The notes under the pieces are model-generated. The model was not told the DNA's origin. It did not search any database and saw only the letters and a program-made list of their open reading frames with translations. Shown here in pieces: positions 1 through 6,781 of a stretch of 64,000 nucleotides of DNA. Positions within the stretch are counted from its first letter, which is position 1, and each line of letters begins with the position of its first letter. The position numbers and the translations under genes were made by a program. Source of the DNA: Paramagnetospirillum marisnigri (GTDB lineage: Bacteria > Pseudomonadota > Alphaproteobacteria > Rhodospirillales > Magnetospirillaceae); NCBI RefSeq assembly GCF_001650715.1, contig NZ_LWQT01000010.1, positions 1-64,000 of the forward strand, given 5' to 3'.

Positions 1-229
1 AAACAGACCCGGAAACGCCGATCAACCGCAATTCACGCCCGGAACAACTCTCAAACCGTCAGAATGAAGAGGTTTCCGGAGGTGCCCATATATGCCACAG
101 CCATTCGCATCGACTGATCGCCCTGTTGATGAACGCCGCCGATAGCCCTAGGTCGGATCGACATTCAGGATTCCCCGTCGGACGTTTCTGTGATTCATAA
201 GGTTCCGCCTTGTTGATGCGGAGCGACCG
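1..229. other. left-edge non-coding stretch
   Basis: No convincing gene is seen on either strand before the transposase start at 230. The short open frames here have no recognisable domain. The stretch should contain the left end of the IS5-type element, but I could not identify a terminal inverted repeat because the right end of the element is gone. Confidence 0.4.
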
Positions 230-628
230 ATGGGGATCAAGCGATACGAGTTGAATGAAGCCCAATGGACCAGGATTTCGTCTCTTTTGCCTGGAAAGGC
301 GGGCGATCCCGGGCGAACGGGCGCAGATAACCGGCTGTTCGTGAATGGATGCTTGTGGGTACTGCGCTCCGGGGCGCATTGGCGTGATCTGCCGGAACGG
401 TATGGTAAATGGAAGACGGTCCATCGCCGTTTCAGCCGCTGGTGCCATGCGGGAATATGGGAGCGGGTGTTCGAGGTTCTCACCGCCGATCGCGACAACC
501 AGTACCTGATGCTCGACAGCACCATCGTTCGCGCCAGATCGAGAAGTCGCTTGTCGCTTCCATGGCAATCCCCAACTGATGAAAAACACACGCCAAAGTG
601 GCTTCTGCTATCTTGTACCCTTGCGTAG
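230..628 (+). pseudogene. truncated IS5-family transposase (N-terminal part)
   Basis: Residues 1-103 match the N-terminal part of IS5/IS427-group transposases (DUF4096-like region): an opening helical segment, the conserved WVLRSGAHWRDLP block, the W..VHRRF.RW block, and the stretch LMLDSTIVRA that leads into the catalytic DDE half. Directly after this, at about position 540, family similarity stops; the last 30 residues are unrelated frame read-through. Intact members are about 250-270 residues, usually made from two overlapping frames, so this is a remnant without the catalytic core and cannot move itself. It lies at the outer side of a probable genomic island, 160 bp upstream of the operon starting at 788. 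I am confident in the family and moderately sure of the exact breakpoint. Confidence 0.85.
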
Positions 629-787
629 ACTAGGTGGAATCGCAGTCAGTGAAAAGGTCTCCGCAGTGCCCTGCCTTGGAGAACGCCAGGACACTCATGG
701 AAATCTGGAGGGGGCTCGACCTGGCACCTATCCGTCTATTCCTGAAATTCGGGTATCATCCCCGGCACCAAGGAGGGGAGAATCAAA
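629..787 (+). promoter_or_regulatory. leader of the MotA/FliG-like operon with strong Shine-Dalgarno
   Basis: This is non-coding sequence between the transposase remnant and the first operon gene. A near-perfect Shine-Dalgarno, AAGGAGG, sits at 770-776, 11 bases before the ATG at 788, and fixes that start. I did not find a convincing -35/-10 pair, so the promoter is unplaced and could lie in the IS remnant. Confidence 0.5.
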
Positions 788-2188
788 ATGACATCAGCAC
801 CTGCCGAGGCAGACATCGACCTCATCACCCTGGCCCCGACCAGGGAAACGGCGCGCGACCTTTGCCTGCTGATCAACGATCTGTGCCACCTGGACAAAAT
901 GCGGCAGATCGTCGTCCTGGAAGACACGCTGGATCACCCCGAGCGCAGCCTGCTGTTCTACGCTTATCGCCATGTACGGGATCGCGCTTGGCTGGCGGAA
1001 CCGCTGCGCGACATCTTCCGCCACATCACCTTGGGCCTGACCGAGCAGGTCCAGGTCGAGCGCCTGCTCGATTCCCGTATCGCGGCCGTAGGCGAGGATG
1101 ATAGGCGGTACATCCGCGACACTCTTGCCGGAATGGCCGACACACCGGCGCGGGAAGATCTGCGTGAGCGGCTGAACGATGCCGCCGCCGACAAGGTGCT
1201 GGTGCTGCGTGCCCTGCGCAACGCCCTGGCAGCCCATGTGGGCGGCTATACCCCGCAGGTTTCGGCCGATTATGCCAGGTTCTCCCTGCCGAAGCACCTG
1301 CGACTGGGCTATGACGAGTTTCTCGACGGCATCAACAACTCGGCTGGCAAGCGTATTCGAAGCCCCAACGAGATGCTGCTTCCCGTCGACCCTATCGACC
1401 CCACCACCACCGATTACGACGACCAGATGGCCCGTCGGCTTGGGGAGAATTTCGAGGACGAAGAGGAGGATGAGCCGGTCGAGGCCCCGCCGGATCTCGA
1501 GGCCAGACTGGTCGCTATCGCCAAGGGCTGGGCCACTGACGATAGCGACTGGCACCGATCGGTCGACCGCTTGGCCGAATACCTTGAGATGATCGGCAAG
1601 CCCGCGCTAATGGAGCTGCTCCGGCTGGTCGACAAGAATGACTGGGGTGTAGGCCTCCTGGGCCTGCCAACCACGGTGGTTCGTCGGGTCTTCAGCCTGA
1701 TGAGCAATCGCGCCCAAGCGCTGCTGTTGCGGGACATGGAAGAAGAAAGCGATTTCGACGGCATTTGCCGGACCCCTGGCGCCGTATCCAAGGTGCGCGA
1801 AAGCATCATTGATGTCATTGAGCAACGTGGCCTTGCCGATGGCGGCGCTGCGCTGTTGAAGACGTTCATGCATCCCCATGTTGGCTGCGACGCATTCGAT
1901 GCCTTGGCCCAGAAGGAAGATGCCGAACTAAACTCGTTGTGGCGCAATATCGAGAAGGATCGGATGGGAATTGCGCTGCTGGGCACCACCGCCGAGGTGG
2001 CGGTACGGTTCCTCGACCGCCTAAGCGAGAGGGCTCGCCAGATGATGCTGGATGACATGAAAAACCTGTCCGGTTCGGTCACGGCCTCCGACATCGAAAA
2101 GATCCAGAAGGAAATCGTCGGGTCCTGTCGGCCGCTTGAAGATGTCCTGGCCGATATACGGGAGCTTCTGGCGAGTCCGGGCGCATGA
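788..2188 (+). CDS. soluble MotA-loop/double FliG-C-like chimeric protein
   Basis: A 466-residue protein I do not recognise as a named family. Residues 20-105 resemble the cytoplasmic loop of the flagellar stator protein MotA: K37 and E45 fall where E. coli MotA has R90 and E98, and the LED..DHPERS stretch matches LER.IENPRES. Residues 140-180 resemble the MotA C-terminal tail (GGYTPQVSADYAR...LPKHLR). The two transmembrane helices that separate these parts in MotA are missing, so the protein looks soluble. An acidic linker (about 205-235) leads to two FliG C-terminal-like repeats, about 270-345 and 376-460. The torque-helix arginine is R308 and R415; E. coli D288/D289 correspond to R315/D316 and D422/D423. 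Strong Shine-Dalgarno; the stop overlaps the next ATG by 4 bp. Homology is judged by eye. Function is unknown, but interference with or modulation of the flagellar motor is a reasonable guess. Confidence 0.75.
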   Translation: MTSAPAEADIDLITLAPTRETARDLCLLINDLCHLDKMRQIVVLEDTLDHPERSLLFYAYRHVRDRAWLAEPLRDIFRHITLGLTEQVQVERLLDSRIAAVGEDDRRYIRDTLAGMADTPAREDLRERLNDAAADKVLVLRALRNALAAHVGGYTPQVSADYARFSLPKHLRLGYDEFLDGINNSAGKRIRSPNEMLLPVDPIDPTTTDYDDQMARRLGENFEDEEEDEPVEAPPDLEARLVAIAKGWATDDSDWHRSVDRLAEYLEMIGKPALMELLRLVDKNDWGVGLLGLPTTVVRRVFSLMSNRAQALLLRDMEEESDFDGICRTPGAVSKVRESIIDVIEQRGLADGGAALLKTFMHPHVGCDAFDALAQKEDAELNSLWRNIEKDRMGIALLGTTAEVAVRFLDRLSERARQMMLDDMKNLSGSVTASDIEKIQKEIVGSCRPLEDVLADIRELLASPGA

Positions 2189-3381
2189 GCGGGATTACTT
2201 CGATCCGCTCATTGATCCGCGAAGCCCCGACGCGGGAAGCCGCCCTGGCCCTGCTGCTGTGCCTCTACGACCTTTGGTCCTTGGCCAAGGCCAGAGGGCC
2301 GCTGGCTTTGGAAGACCACGTCGTTCATCCCGAACGGAGTGTCATCCTCCACCAGCACCGGTCATTGGCCCGACTGCCCTGGCTGATGGAACCGCTGATG
2401 GATCTGGTGCGCCACTTCACCCTGGGAACCGATGGCAGTTCCGCATACGGCCAAATGATCGACGGCATCATTGCCGCTGAGGAGCGGCGGATGCGCACCG
2501 TCCAAGGTTTGGTGATGCTGCTTGCCACGGCAATCACCGCCTTATGGGCGATGGCCATGGCTATCGTAAGACCACCCCTGGTCATGGAAGGAAGCCTTGC
2601 CTGGCCCATGGTCACGCTCTGGATCGTCCCCATGGGGCTGGCCATGCTGGCGCTTCATTGCGTCAAGGTTTGGATCGGATGGATCGCGAGCGAGCGGCTC
2701 GGCATGCTGGAGGCACTGCGCCGAGGCATCTGCTTTCACGCCGATGGCGCATTTGCCCCCCAGGTGAGCGCGGATGCCGCCCGCATGGCATTGCCACAAC
2801 GGCTACGGCCGAGCCATGACCAGTTGGAAGCCATGATCAGGGCTGAGTCCGTACGGCACCTCTATCCCGGCGCCCCCCTGCTGTTGCCTGCGGGCAAGGC
2901 CGGCGGAAAAGACTGCACCACGGCCATCCAGGACATGCTGGACCGGCTAATGCCGTCCGATCTTGACAGTTTCGAGCGAGATCAGAGGTTGGATGAACTG
3001 CTGACCGATCTTTCCGACGATCTGCCTCCCGAGCATTCCGCCGTATCCGTGGACTTCAACCGGTTGTCCCTCCTTGGAACAGATGGCATCCGAGTCTTGC
3101 TGCATTCCGTTGACAAGGACGTATGGTCCCTGGCGCTGCGCGGAGCCAGCTCACATACGGCTCGGTCCATCCTTGACTGTATCAGCCATCGCGCCGGGCG
3201 ATTGTTGATGCGGGACATGGAGGCGCTGGACGGCGCTACGGCGGTGGAGATTCTTGAGGCCCAGCGCACGATCATCGAGACGATCAGAAACTTACGTGCG
3301 ACAGGAACTTTGCCGGATCAGGCGACCTTGAACAGGGAGTTTCTCGCGCAGCTCTCATCCCTGGACGGCCCCCTATCCTGA
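2185..3381 (+). CDS. membrane MotA-like/FliG-C-like chimeric protein
   Basis: A 398-residue protein with the same plan as its neighbour but membrane-bound. Residues 15-103 resemble the MotA cytoplasmic loop (LLLCLYDL...ALEDHVVHPERS; K35 and E43 at the MotA R90/E98 positions). Two transmembrane helices follow at about 106-127 and 139-163, where MotA has TM3 and TM4. Residues 172-217 resemble the MotA tail (FAPQVSADAAR...LRPSHDQLE). Residues 292-367 form a FliG C-terminal-like domain: R319 at the E. coli K264 position, R336 at R281, R343 and D344 at D288/D289. MotA TM1 and TM2 are absent, so it is not a complete stator subunit. The start codon overlaps the previous stop as ATGA, indicating translational coupling. 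The MotA part is clear by eye; the FliG part is good but needs profile confirmation. Confidence 0.75.
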   Translation: MSGITSIRSLIREAPTREAALALLLCLYDLWSLAKARGPLALEDHVVHPERSVILHQHRSLARLPWLMEPLMDLVRHFTLGTDGSSAYGQMIDGIIAAEERRMRTVQGLVMLLATAITALWAMAMAIVRPPLVMEGSLAWPMVTLWIVPMGLAMLALHCVKVWIGWIASERLGMLEALRRGICFHADGAFAPQVSADAARMALPQRLRPSHDQLEAMIRAESVRHLYPGAPLLLPAGKAGGKDCTTAIQDMLDRLMPSDLDSFERDQRLDELLTDLSDDLPPEHSAVSVDFNRLSLLGTDGIRVLLHSVDKDVWSLALRGASSHTARSILDCISHRAGRLLMRDMEALDGATAVEILEAQRTIIETIRNLRATGTLPDQATLNREFLAQLSSLDGPLS

Positions 3382-3421
3382 CGCAAATCATCGCAATGGC
3401 ATTCATGGCGGGAGCATTCGA

Positions 3422-4231
3422 GTGACGATATTTACATCCGTAATCCAGCCAGTGCGCGCGCTGCACCGCGAGGCGCCGACGCGGGAAGCCACCCTGGCCT
3501 TGCTGCTCTGCCTGAACGAACTGTGGGCATTTGCCAGGGACAAGGGCGATCTGGCGTTGGAGGCCCATGTGGAGGCGCCACTCTCCGATTCCCTCTTCCT
3601 CCATCACAAGGCCGTGTGCGATCTGCCCTGGCTGCTGACGCCACTGGTGGATTTCGCTCGGCGGCTGACCCTGGGCTCCAATAATGCCAAGCAGGCCCGG
3701 CGTCTGTTGCAGGCCTATCGGGAAACCGAGCGGCGTGCCCTGGAGCAAGTTCTGCGGCAGGCATCGCTTGTCTGGCCACTGGGGCTTTGCCTGTGGCTTG
3801 CCGGTCTGGCGGTGCTGGGTGAGGCGGGCATCACGGCGCTGGCCTGGTGGGCGGCCTCGCTGGCCGCCGCTGGCGTGGTGTCGGGACTTTGGCGGATCCG
3901 CCTTCGATCCATCGTCGATCAACGCCTCGGCGTTCTCGACGCCATGATCGAGGGCTGCCTGTCTTATCTGAACGGCTACGTGCCACGGGTCTGCGCCGAG
4001 AATGCCCGTTCCGTCCTGCCACCGGCCCTGAGGCCGAGCGTCTTCGACCTGGACGAGGCCCTTGGCGCGCACAGCACATCCATCCCCGCCGTTGGCACGG
4101 TCGCCGCCCGGAGTAAGGTGCTCGATCTAATTGGGGCCAAGGCCGATTCCGGGGAACCAACCGTCGGGACCACGGAAGAAGCTGACCTGCTGGCCCTGTG
4201 GAAGCGGATGAACGGTGAGGAAAAGACATGA
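3422..4231 (+). CDS. truncated MotA-like membrane protein
   Basis: A 269-residue paralogue of the two preceding proteins without a FliG-like domain. Residues 19-108 resemble the MotA cytoplasmic loop (R39 and E47 at the MotA R90/E98 positions). Two transmembrane helices lie at about 115-133 and 138-157. Residues 170-213 match the MotA tail (YLNGYVPRVCAENAR...LRPSVFDLDE). Compared with real MotA (about 285-295 residues) it lacks TM1 and TM2, so it could not form the usual ion-channel interface. It starts with GTG, supported by GGGAG nine bases upstream, 40 bp after the previous gene, and its stop overlaps the next start by 4 bp. It may pair with the membrane chimera encoded just upstream. Function is not known. 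Confidence 0.75.
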   Translation: MTIFTSVIQPVRALHREAPTREATLALLLCLNELWAFARDKGDLALEAHVEAPLSDSLFLHHKAVCDLPWLLTPLVDFARRLTLGSNNAKQARRLLQAYRETERRALEQVLRQASLVWPLGLCLWLAGLAVLGEAGITALAWWAASLAAAGVVSGLWRIRLRSIVDQRLGVLDAMIEGCLSYLNGYVPRVCAENARSVLPPALRPSVFDLDEALGAHSTSIPAVGTVAARSKVLDLIGAKADSGEPTVGTTEEADLLALWKRMNGEEKT

Positions 4232-4511
4232 TGCCGGACAGCCCCTGGTCCCAGGATTCCTTCCTGACCACCCTGGCCTTTGCCGCCGAACGGCATGGCG
4301 ACCAGAAGACGCCGACAGGCTTTCCCTATGTCACCCATCTGGCGTCGGTGGCGCAGGAGGTGATGGCCGCCCTGGCGACAGAGCCCGGACGTAATGGCAC
4401 CCTGGCGGTAACGACCGCCCTGCTCCATGACGTGATCGAGGATACCGCCACCAGCCCCGAGATGGTGGCGGAGCGATTCGGTCCCGATATCCTGGCAGCG
4501 GTCACCGTCAC
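4228..4511 (+). pseudogene. truncated HD-domain protein (RelA/SpoT-type (p)ppGpp hydrolase-like)
   Basis: About 95 residues of an HD phosphohydrolase like the hydrolase half of RelA/SpoT enzymes or small alarmone hydrolases. The pattern is H..Q.T..G.PYVTHL..VA, then ALLHDVIEDT (the HD pair) and a final FGPDILAAVTVTG where intact proteins have LV.GVTKL. Family similarity stops at about 4511, exactly where a tyrosine-recombinase fragment begins in another frame; the original frame then runs on as unrelated sequence to 4689. The ATG overlaps the stop of the MotA-like gene by 4 bp, so it belonged to that operon and was cut later. Intact small hydrolases are about 180 residues, so this remnant is probably inactive. 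HD assignment is confident; the substrate is inferred from family. Confidence 0.75.
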
Positions 4512-5042
4512 TGGGAGGTTGATGAGGTTGACGCTTTTCTCCGCTCTGAGCTCGAACCAGGGATCCGGCTGGCGTTCATGCTGGGGCTATATCTTGGTCA
4601 GCGCGAGCGCGACATCATCACCATGCGTTGGGATCAGTATCAAAATGGTGAGATTGTTCTCACCCAGTCAAAAACGGCTCAGCCTCTGACCCTTGCGATT
4701 GCGCGTCCGTTGGCGGAGGCCCTGGACGGGGCACCGAGGCAGGGTATGACCATGGTGATCTCGGCGAAGGGGCGGCCATACCGCGAAGACAATTTTCGCC
4801 ATCGCTTTGCCAAGGCGATGAGGCAGGCGGGGTTGAAAGGTCTGACCTTCCATGGCCTGCGCAACACCATGACTGCCATGCTTGCGGAGGCAGGTTGCAC
4901 CAATCCGGAAATCAAGGCGGTTACTGGGCATGTGACCGATCAAATGGTGCAGCATTATCTCGGCCACGCCCGACAGAAGGAGCGTTCTGCCTCGGCCATT
5001 GGCAAGCTCGAAAAGCTGCTGGATGCGGGGCGGAATTCATGA
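4512..5042 (+). pseudogene. C-terminal half of a tyrosine recombinase (island integrase)
   Basis: The recognisable frame begins at about 4512 (W..DEVDAFL...EPGIRLAFMLGL) upstream of the first ATG at 4578. The catalytic domain is complete: counting from the ATG at 4578, Arg I is R9 (in GQRERD), the HGLR box gives H92 and R95, then H118 (TGH) and the nucleophile Y127 (HYLGH). The N-terminal arm-binding and SAM-like core-binding domains are missing, replaced by the HD-gene fragment, so this is a deletion or recombination remnant. The gene points at the 3' end of the tRNA-Lys gene 100 bp away, the usual arrangement for integrases of tRNA-targeting islands. The family call is firm; recombination activity is unlikely. 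Confidence 0.9.
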
Positions 5043-5074
5043 CTGCCAAACTTTTTTCCGCGGACTGCCAAACT
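5041..5074. repeat. direct repeat GACTGCCAAACT x2
   Basis: The 12-mer GACTGCCAAACT occurs at 5041-5052 and again at 5063-5074, 22 bp apart (about two helical turns). It starts on the integrase stop codon and lies between the integrase and the tRNA-Lys gene. Tandem short direct repeats in this position are typical of arm-type integrase binding sites, which is the proposed role. That role is inferred. Confidence 0.55.
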
Positions 5075-5103
5075 CTTGATTTTGAAGGCTGGTCCCGAAA
5101 GAG

Positions 5104-5139
5104 CAAGACCCCGATTTCCGTTGAGAAATCAGGGTCTTG
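5104..5139 (-). terminator. hairpin terminator of the tRNA-Lys gene
   Basis: An inverted repeat with arms CAAGACCCCGATTTC and GAAATCAGGGTCTTG (one mismatch) around a six-base loop lies directly downstream of tRNA-Lys on the minus strand. On that strand it is followed by CTCTTTC rather than a clean T tract, so it is a strong hairpin with a moderate U-run. If the tRNA is the island attachment site, this hairpin lies on the island side. Confidence 0.6.
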
Positions 5140-5142
5140 GAT

Positions 5143-5218
<76 letters not shown>

Positions 5219-5259
5219 ATAGGGCCGTCGGGGCTTGGTGTCTCCCGGCGGAGGGCGGC

Positions 5260-5288
5260 TTTATATGTCGATCCTGGGCAGGGCGCAA
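5260..5288 (-). promoter_or_regulatory. sigma-70-type promoter for tRNA-Lys
   Basis: On the minus strand TTGCGC (forward 5283-5288) and TATAAA (forward 5260-5265) are separated by exactly 17 bp, with the -10 about 41 bp before the tRNA 5' end. Spacing and orientation fit a housekeeping promoter for the tRNA. Confidence 0.55.
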
Positions 5289-5395
5289 GGGGAAAATGCG
5301 CAAGGCGGCCAAAGCCGACGCAGCCCCTTTGCAAGCGGTGGTGGGAGGCGTAAAACCGCCCGGAGAATTACACCCGCCAATAGGGGGTCGTGGAA

Positions 5396-6754
5396 ATGAC
5401 CGAGAGCACCAAGTACCTGCTGTCCGAGGATCGGATGCCCAAGGCCTGGTACAATCTGAACGCCGATTTGCCGGTTGCGGCGCCGCCGCCCTTGCATCCC
5501 GGTACCGGCCAGCCCATCGGTCCCGACGACCTTGCCCCCATCTTCCCCATGGCGGTGATCGCCCAGGAAGTCACCACCGAGCGCTGGGTGGACATTCCCG
5601 AGCCGGTGCGCGAGGTCTATCGCCTGTGGCGGCCGTCGCCACTGATCCGGGCGCGCCGTCTGGAGCGGGCGCTGGACACTCCGGCCCGCATCTATTTCAA
5701 GTATGAGGGCGTCAGCCCGGCGGGCAGCCACAAGCCCAATACCTCGGTGCCCCAGGCCTTCTACAACCAGCAAGAGGGCGTCAAGCGTCTGTCCACCGAG
5801 ACCGGGGCCGGTCAGTGGGGCAGCTCGCTCGCCTTCGCCGGATCGCTGTTCGGCCTGGAGGTCGAGGTCTTCATGGTGAAGATCTCCTACCAACAAAAGC
5901 CCTATCGCCGCGCCCTGATGGAAACCTACGGCGCCACCTGCATCGCCAGCCCCTCGCCCTTGACCCATGCCGGGCGCGCCATCCTGGAGCGGGACCCGGA
6001 GTCCAATGGTTCGCTGGGCATCGCCATCTCCGAGGCGGTGGAAATGGCCGCCTCGCGCGACGACACCAAATATGCCCTGGGCAGCGTGCTCAACCATGTC
6101 TGCCTGCATCAGACGGTGATCGGCGAGGAAGCCATGATGCAGATGGAGATGGCGGGCGATTCCCCCGACATCGTCATCGCCTGCACCGGCGGCGGCTCCA
6201 ACTTCGCCGGTCTGGCCTTTCCCTATATCCGCGAGAACCTGAAGGGCGCCAAGGTCCGCGTCGTCGGGGTGGAGCCCGCCTCGTGCCCGACCCTGACCAA
6301 GGGGCTCTACGCCTATGATTTCGGCGATACCGGCAAGCTGACGCCCCTGGTCAAGATGCACACATTGGGCGCCACCTTCATGCCGCCGGGCTCCCATGCC
6401 GGTGGCCTGCGCTATCACGGCATGGCCCCCATGGTCAGCCATGTCAAGGAGCTGGGCCTGATGGAGGCCCGCGCCTATCACCAGACCGAGTGCTTCGAGG
6501 CGGCGGTGCGCTTCGCCCGGGCCGAGGGCATCGTGCCCGCCCCGGAATCCTCGCACGCGGTCAAGGCGGCGGTGGATGAGGCCCTGCGCTGCAAGGCCGA
6601 GGGCAAGGCCGAGACCATCTTGTTCAACCTGTCGGGCCACGGCCATTTCGACATGCAGGCCTATACCGACTATTTCGCGGGCAAGCTGAAGGATACCGTC
6701 TATGACCAGGCGGCGCTGGATGCCGCCCTGGCGGAATTGCCCAAGGTCGGCTGA
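5396..6754 (+). CDS. trpB2: TrpB2-type tryptophan synthase beta chain
   Basis: A 452-residue PLP enzyme of the TrpB2 subfamily, which joins indole and serine to tryptophan. The PLP lysine is K113 in the GSHKPN box, the phosphate-binding loop is CTGGGSN, and the C-terminal half has SSHAVKAA and LFNLSGHG motifs. TrpB2 proteins are longer at the N-terminus than ordinary TrpB (about 400) and usually lack an adjacent trpA; none is present here. The ATG at 5396 is preferred over the in-frame GTG at 5390 because GGGGG at 5383-5387 is then correctly spaced. It sits alone, just right of the tRNA-Lys promoter, and marks the start of the core chromosome side. TrpB2 may also serve serine deamination or indole salvage. 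Confidence 0.95.
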   Translation: MTESTKYLLSEDRMPKAWYNLNADLPVAAPPPLHPGTGQPIGPDDLAPIFPMAVIAQEVTTERWVDIPEPVREVYRLWRPSPLIRARRLERALDTPARIYFKYEGVSPAGSHKPNTSVPQAFYNQQEGVKRLSTETGAGQWGSSLAFAGSLFGLEVEVFMVKISYQQKPYRRALMETYGATCIASPSPLTHAGRAILERDPESNGSLGIAISEAVEMAASRDDTKYALGSVLNHVCLHQTVIGEEAMMQMEMAGDSPDIVIACTGGGSNFAGLAFPYIRENLKGAKVRVVGVEPASCPTLTKGLYAYDFGDTGKLTPLVKMHTLGATFMPPGSHAGGLRYHGMAPMVSHVKELGLMEARAYHQTECFEAAVRFARAEGIVPAPESSHAVKAAVDEALRCKAEGKAETILFNLSGHGHFDMQAYTDYFAGKLKDTVYDQAALDAALAELPKVG

Positions 6755-6781
6755 GTCCCCCGGCCGCGGCCGTGTCTTCGT

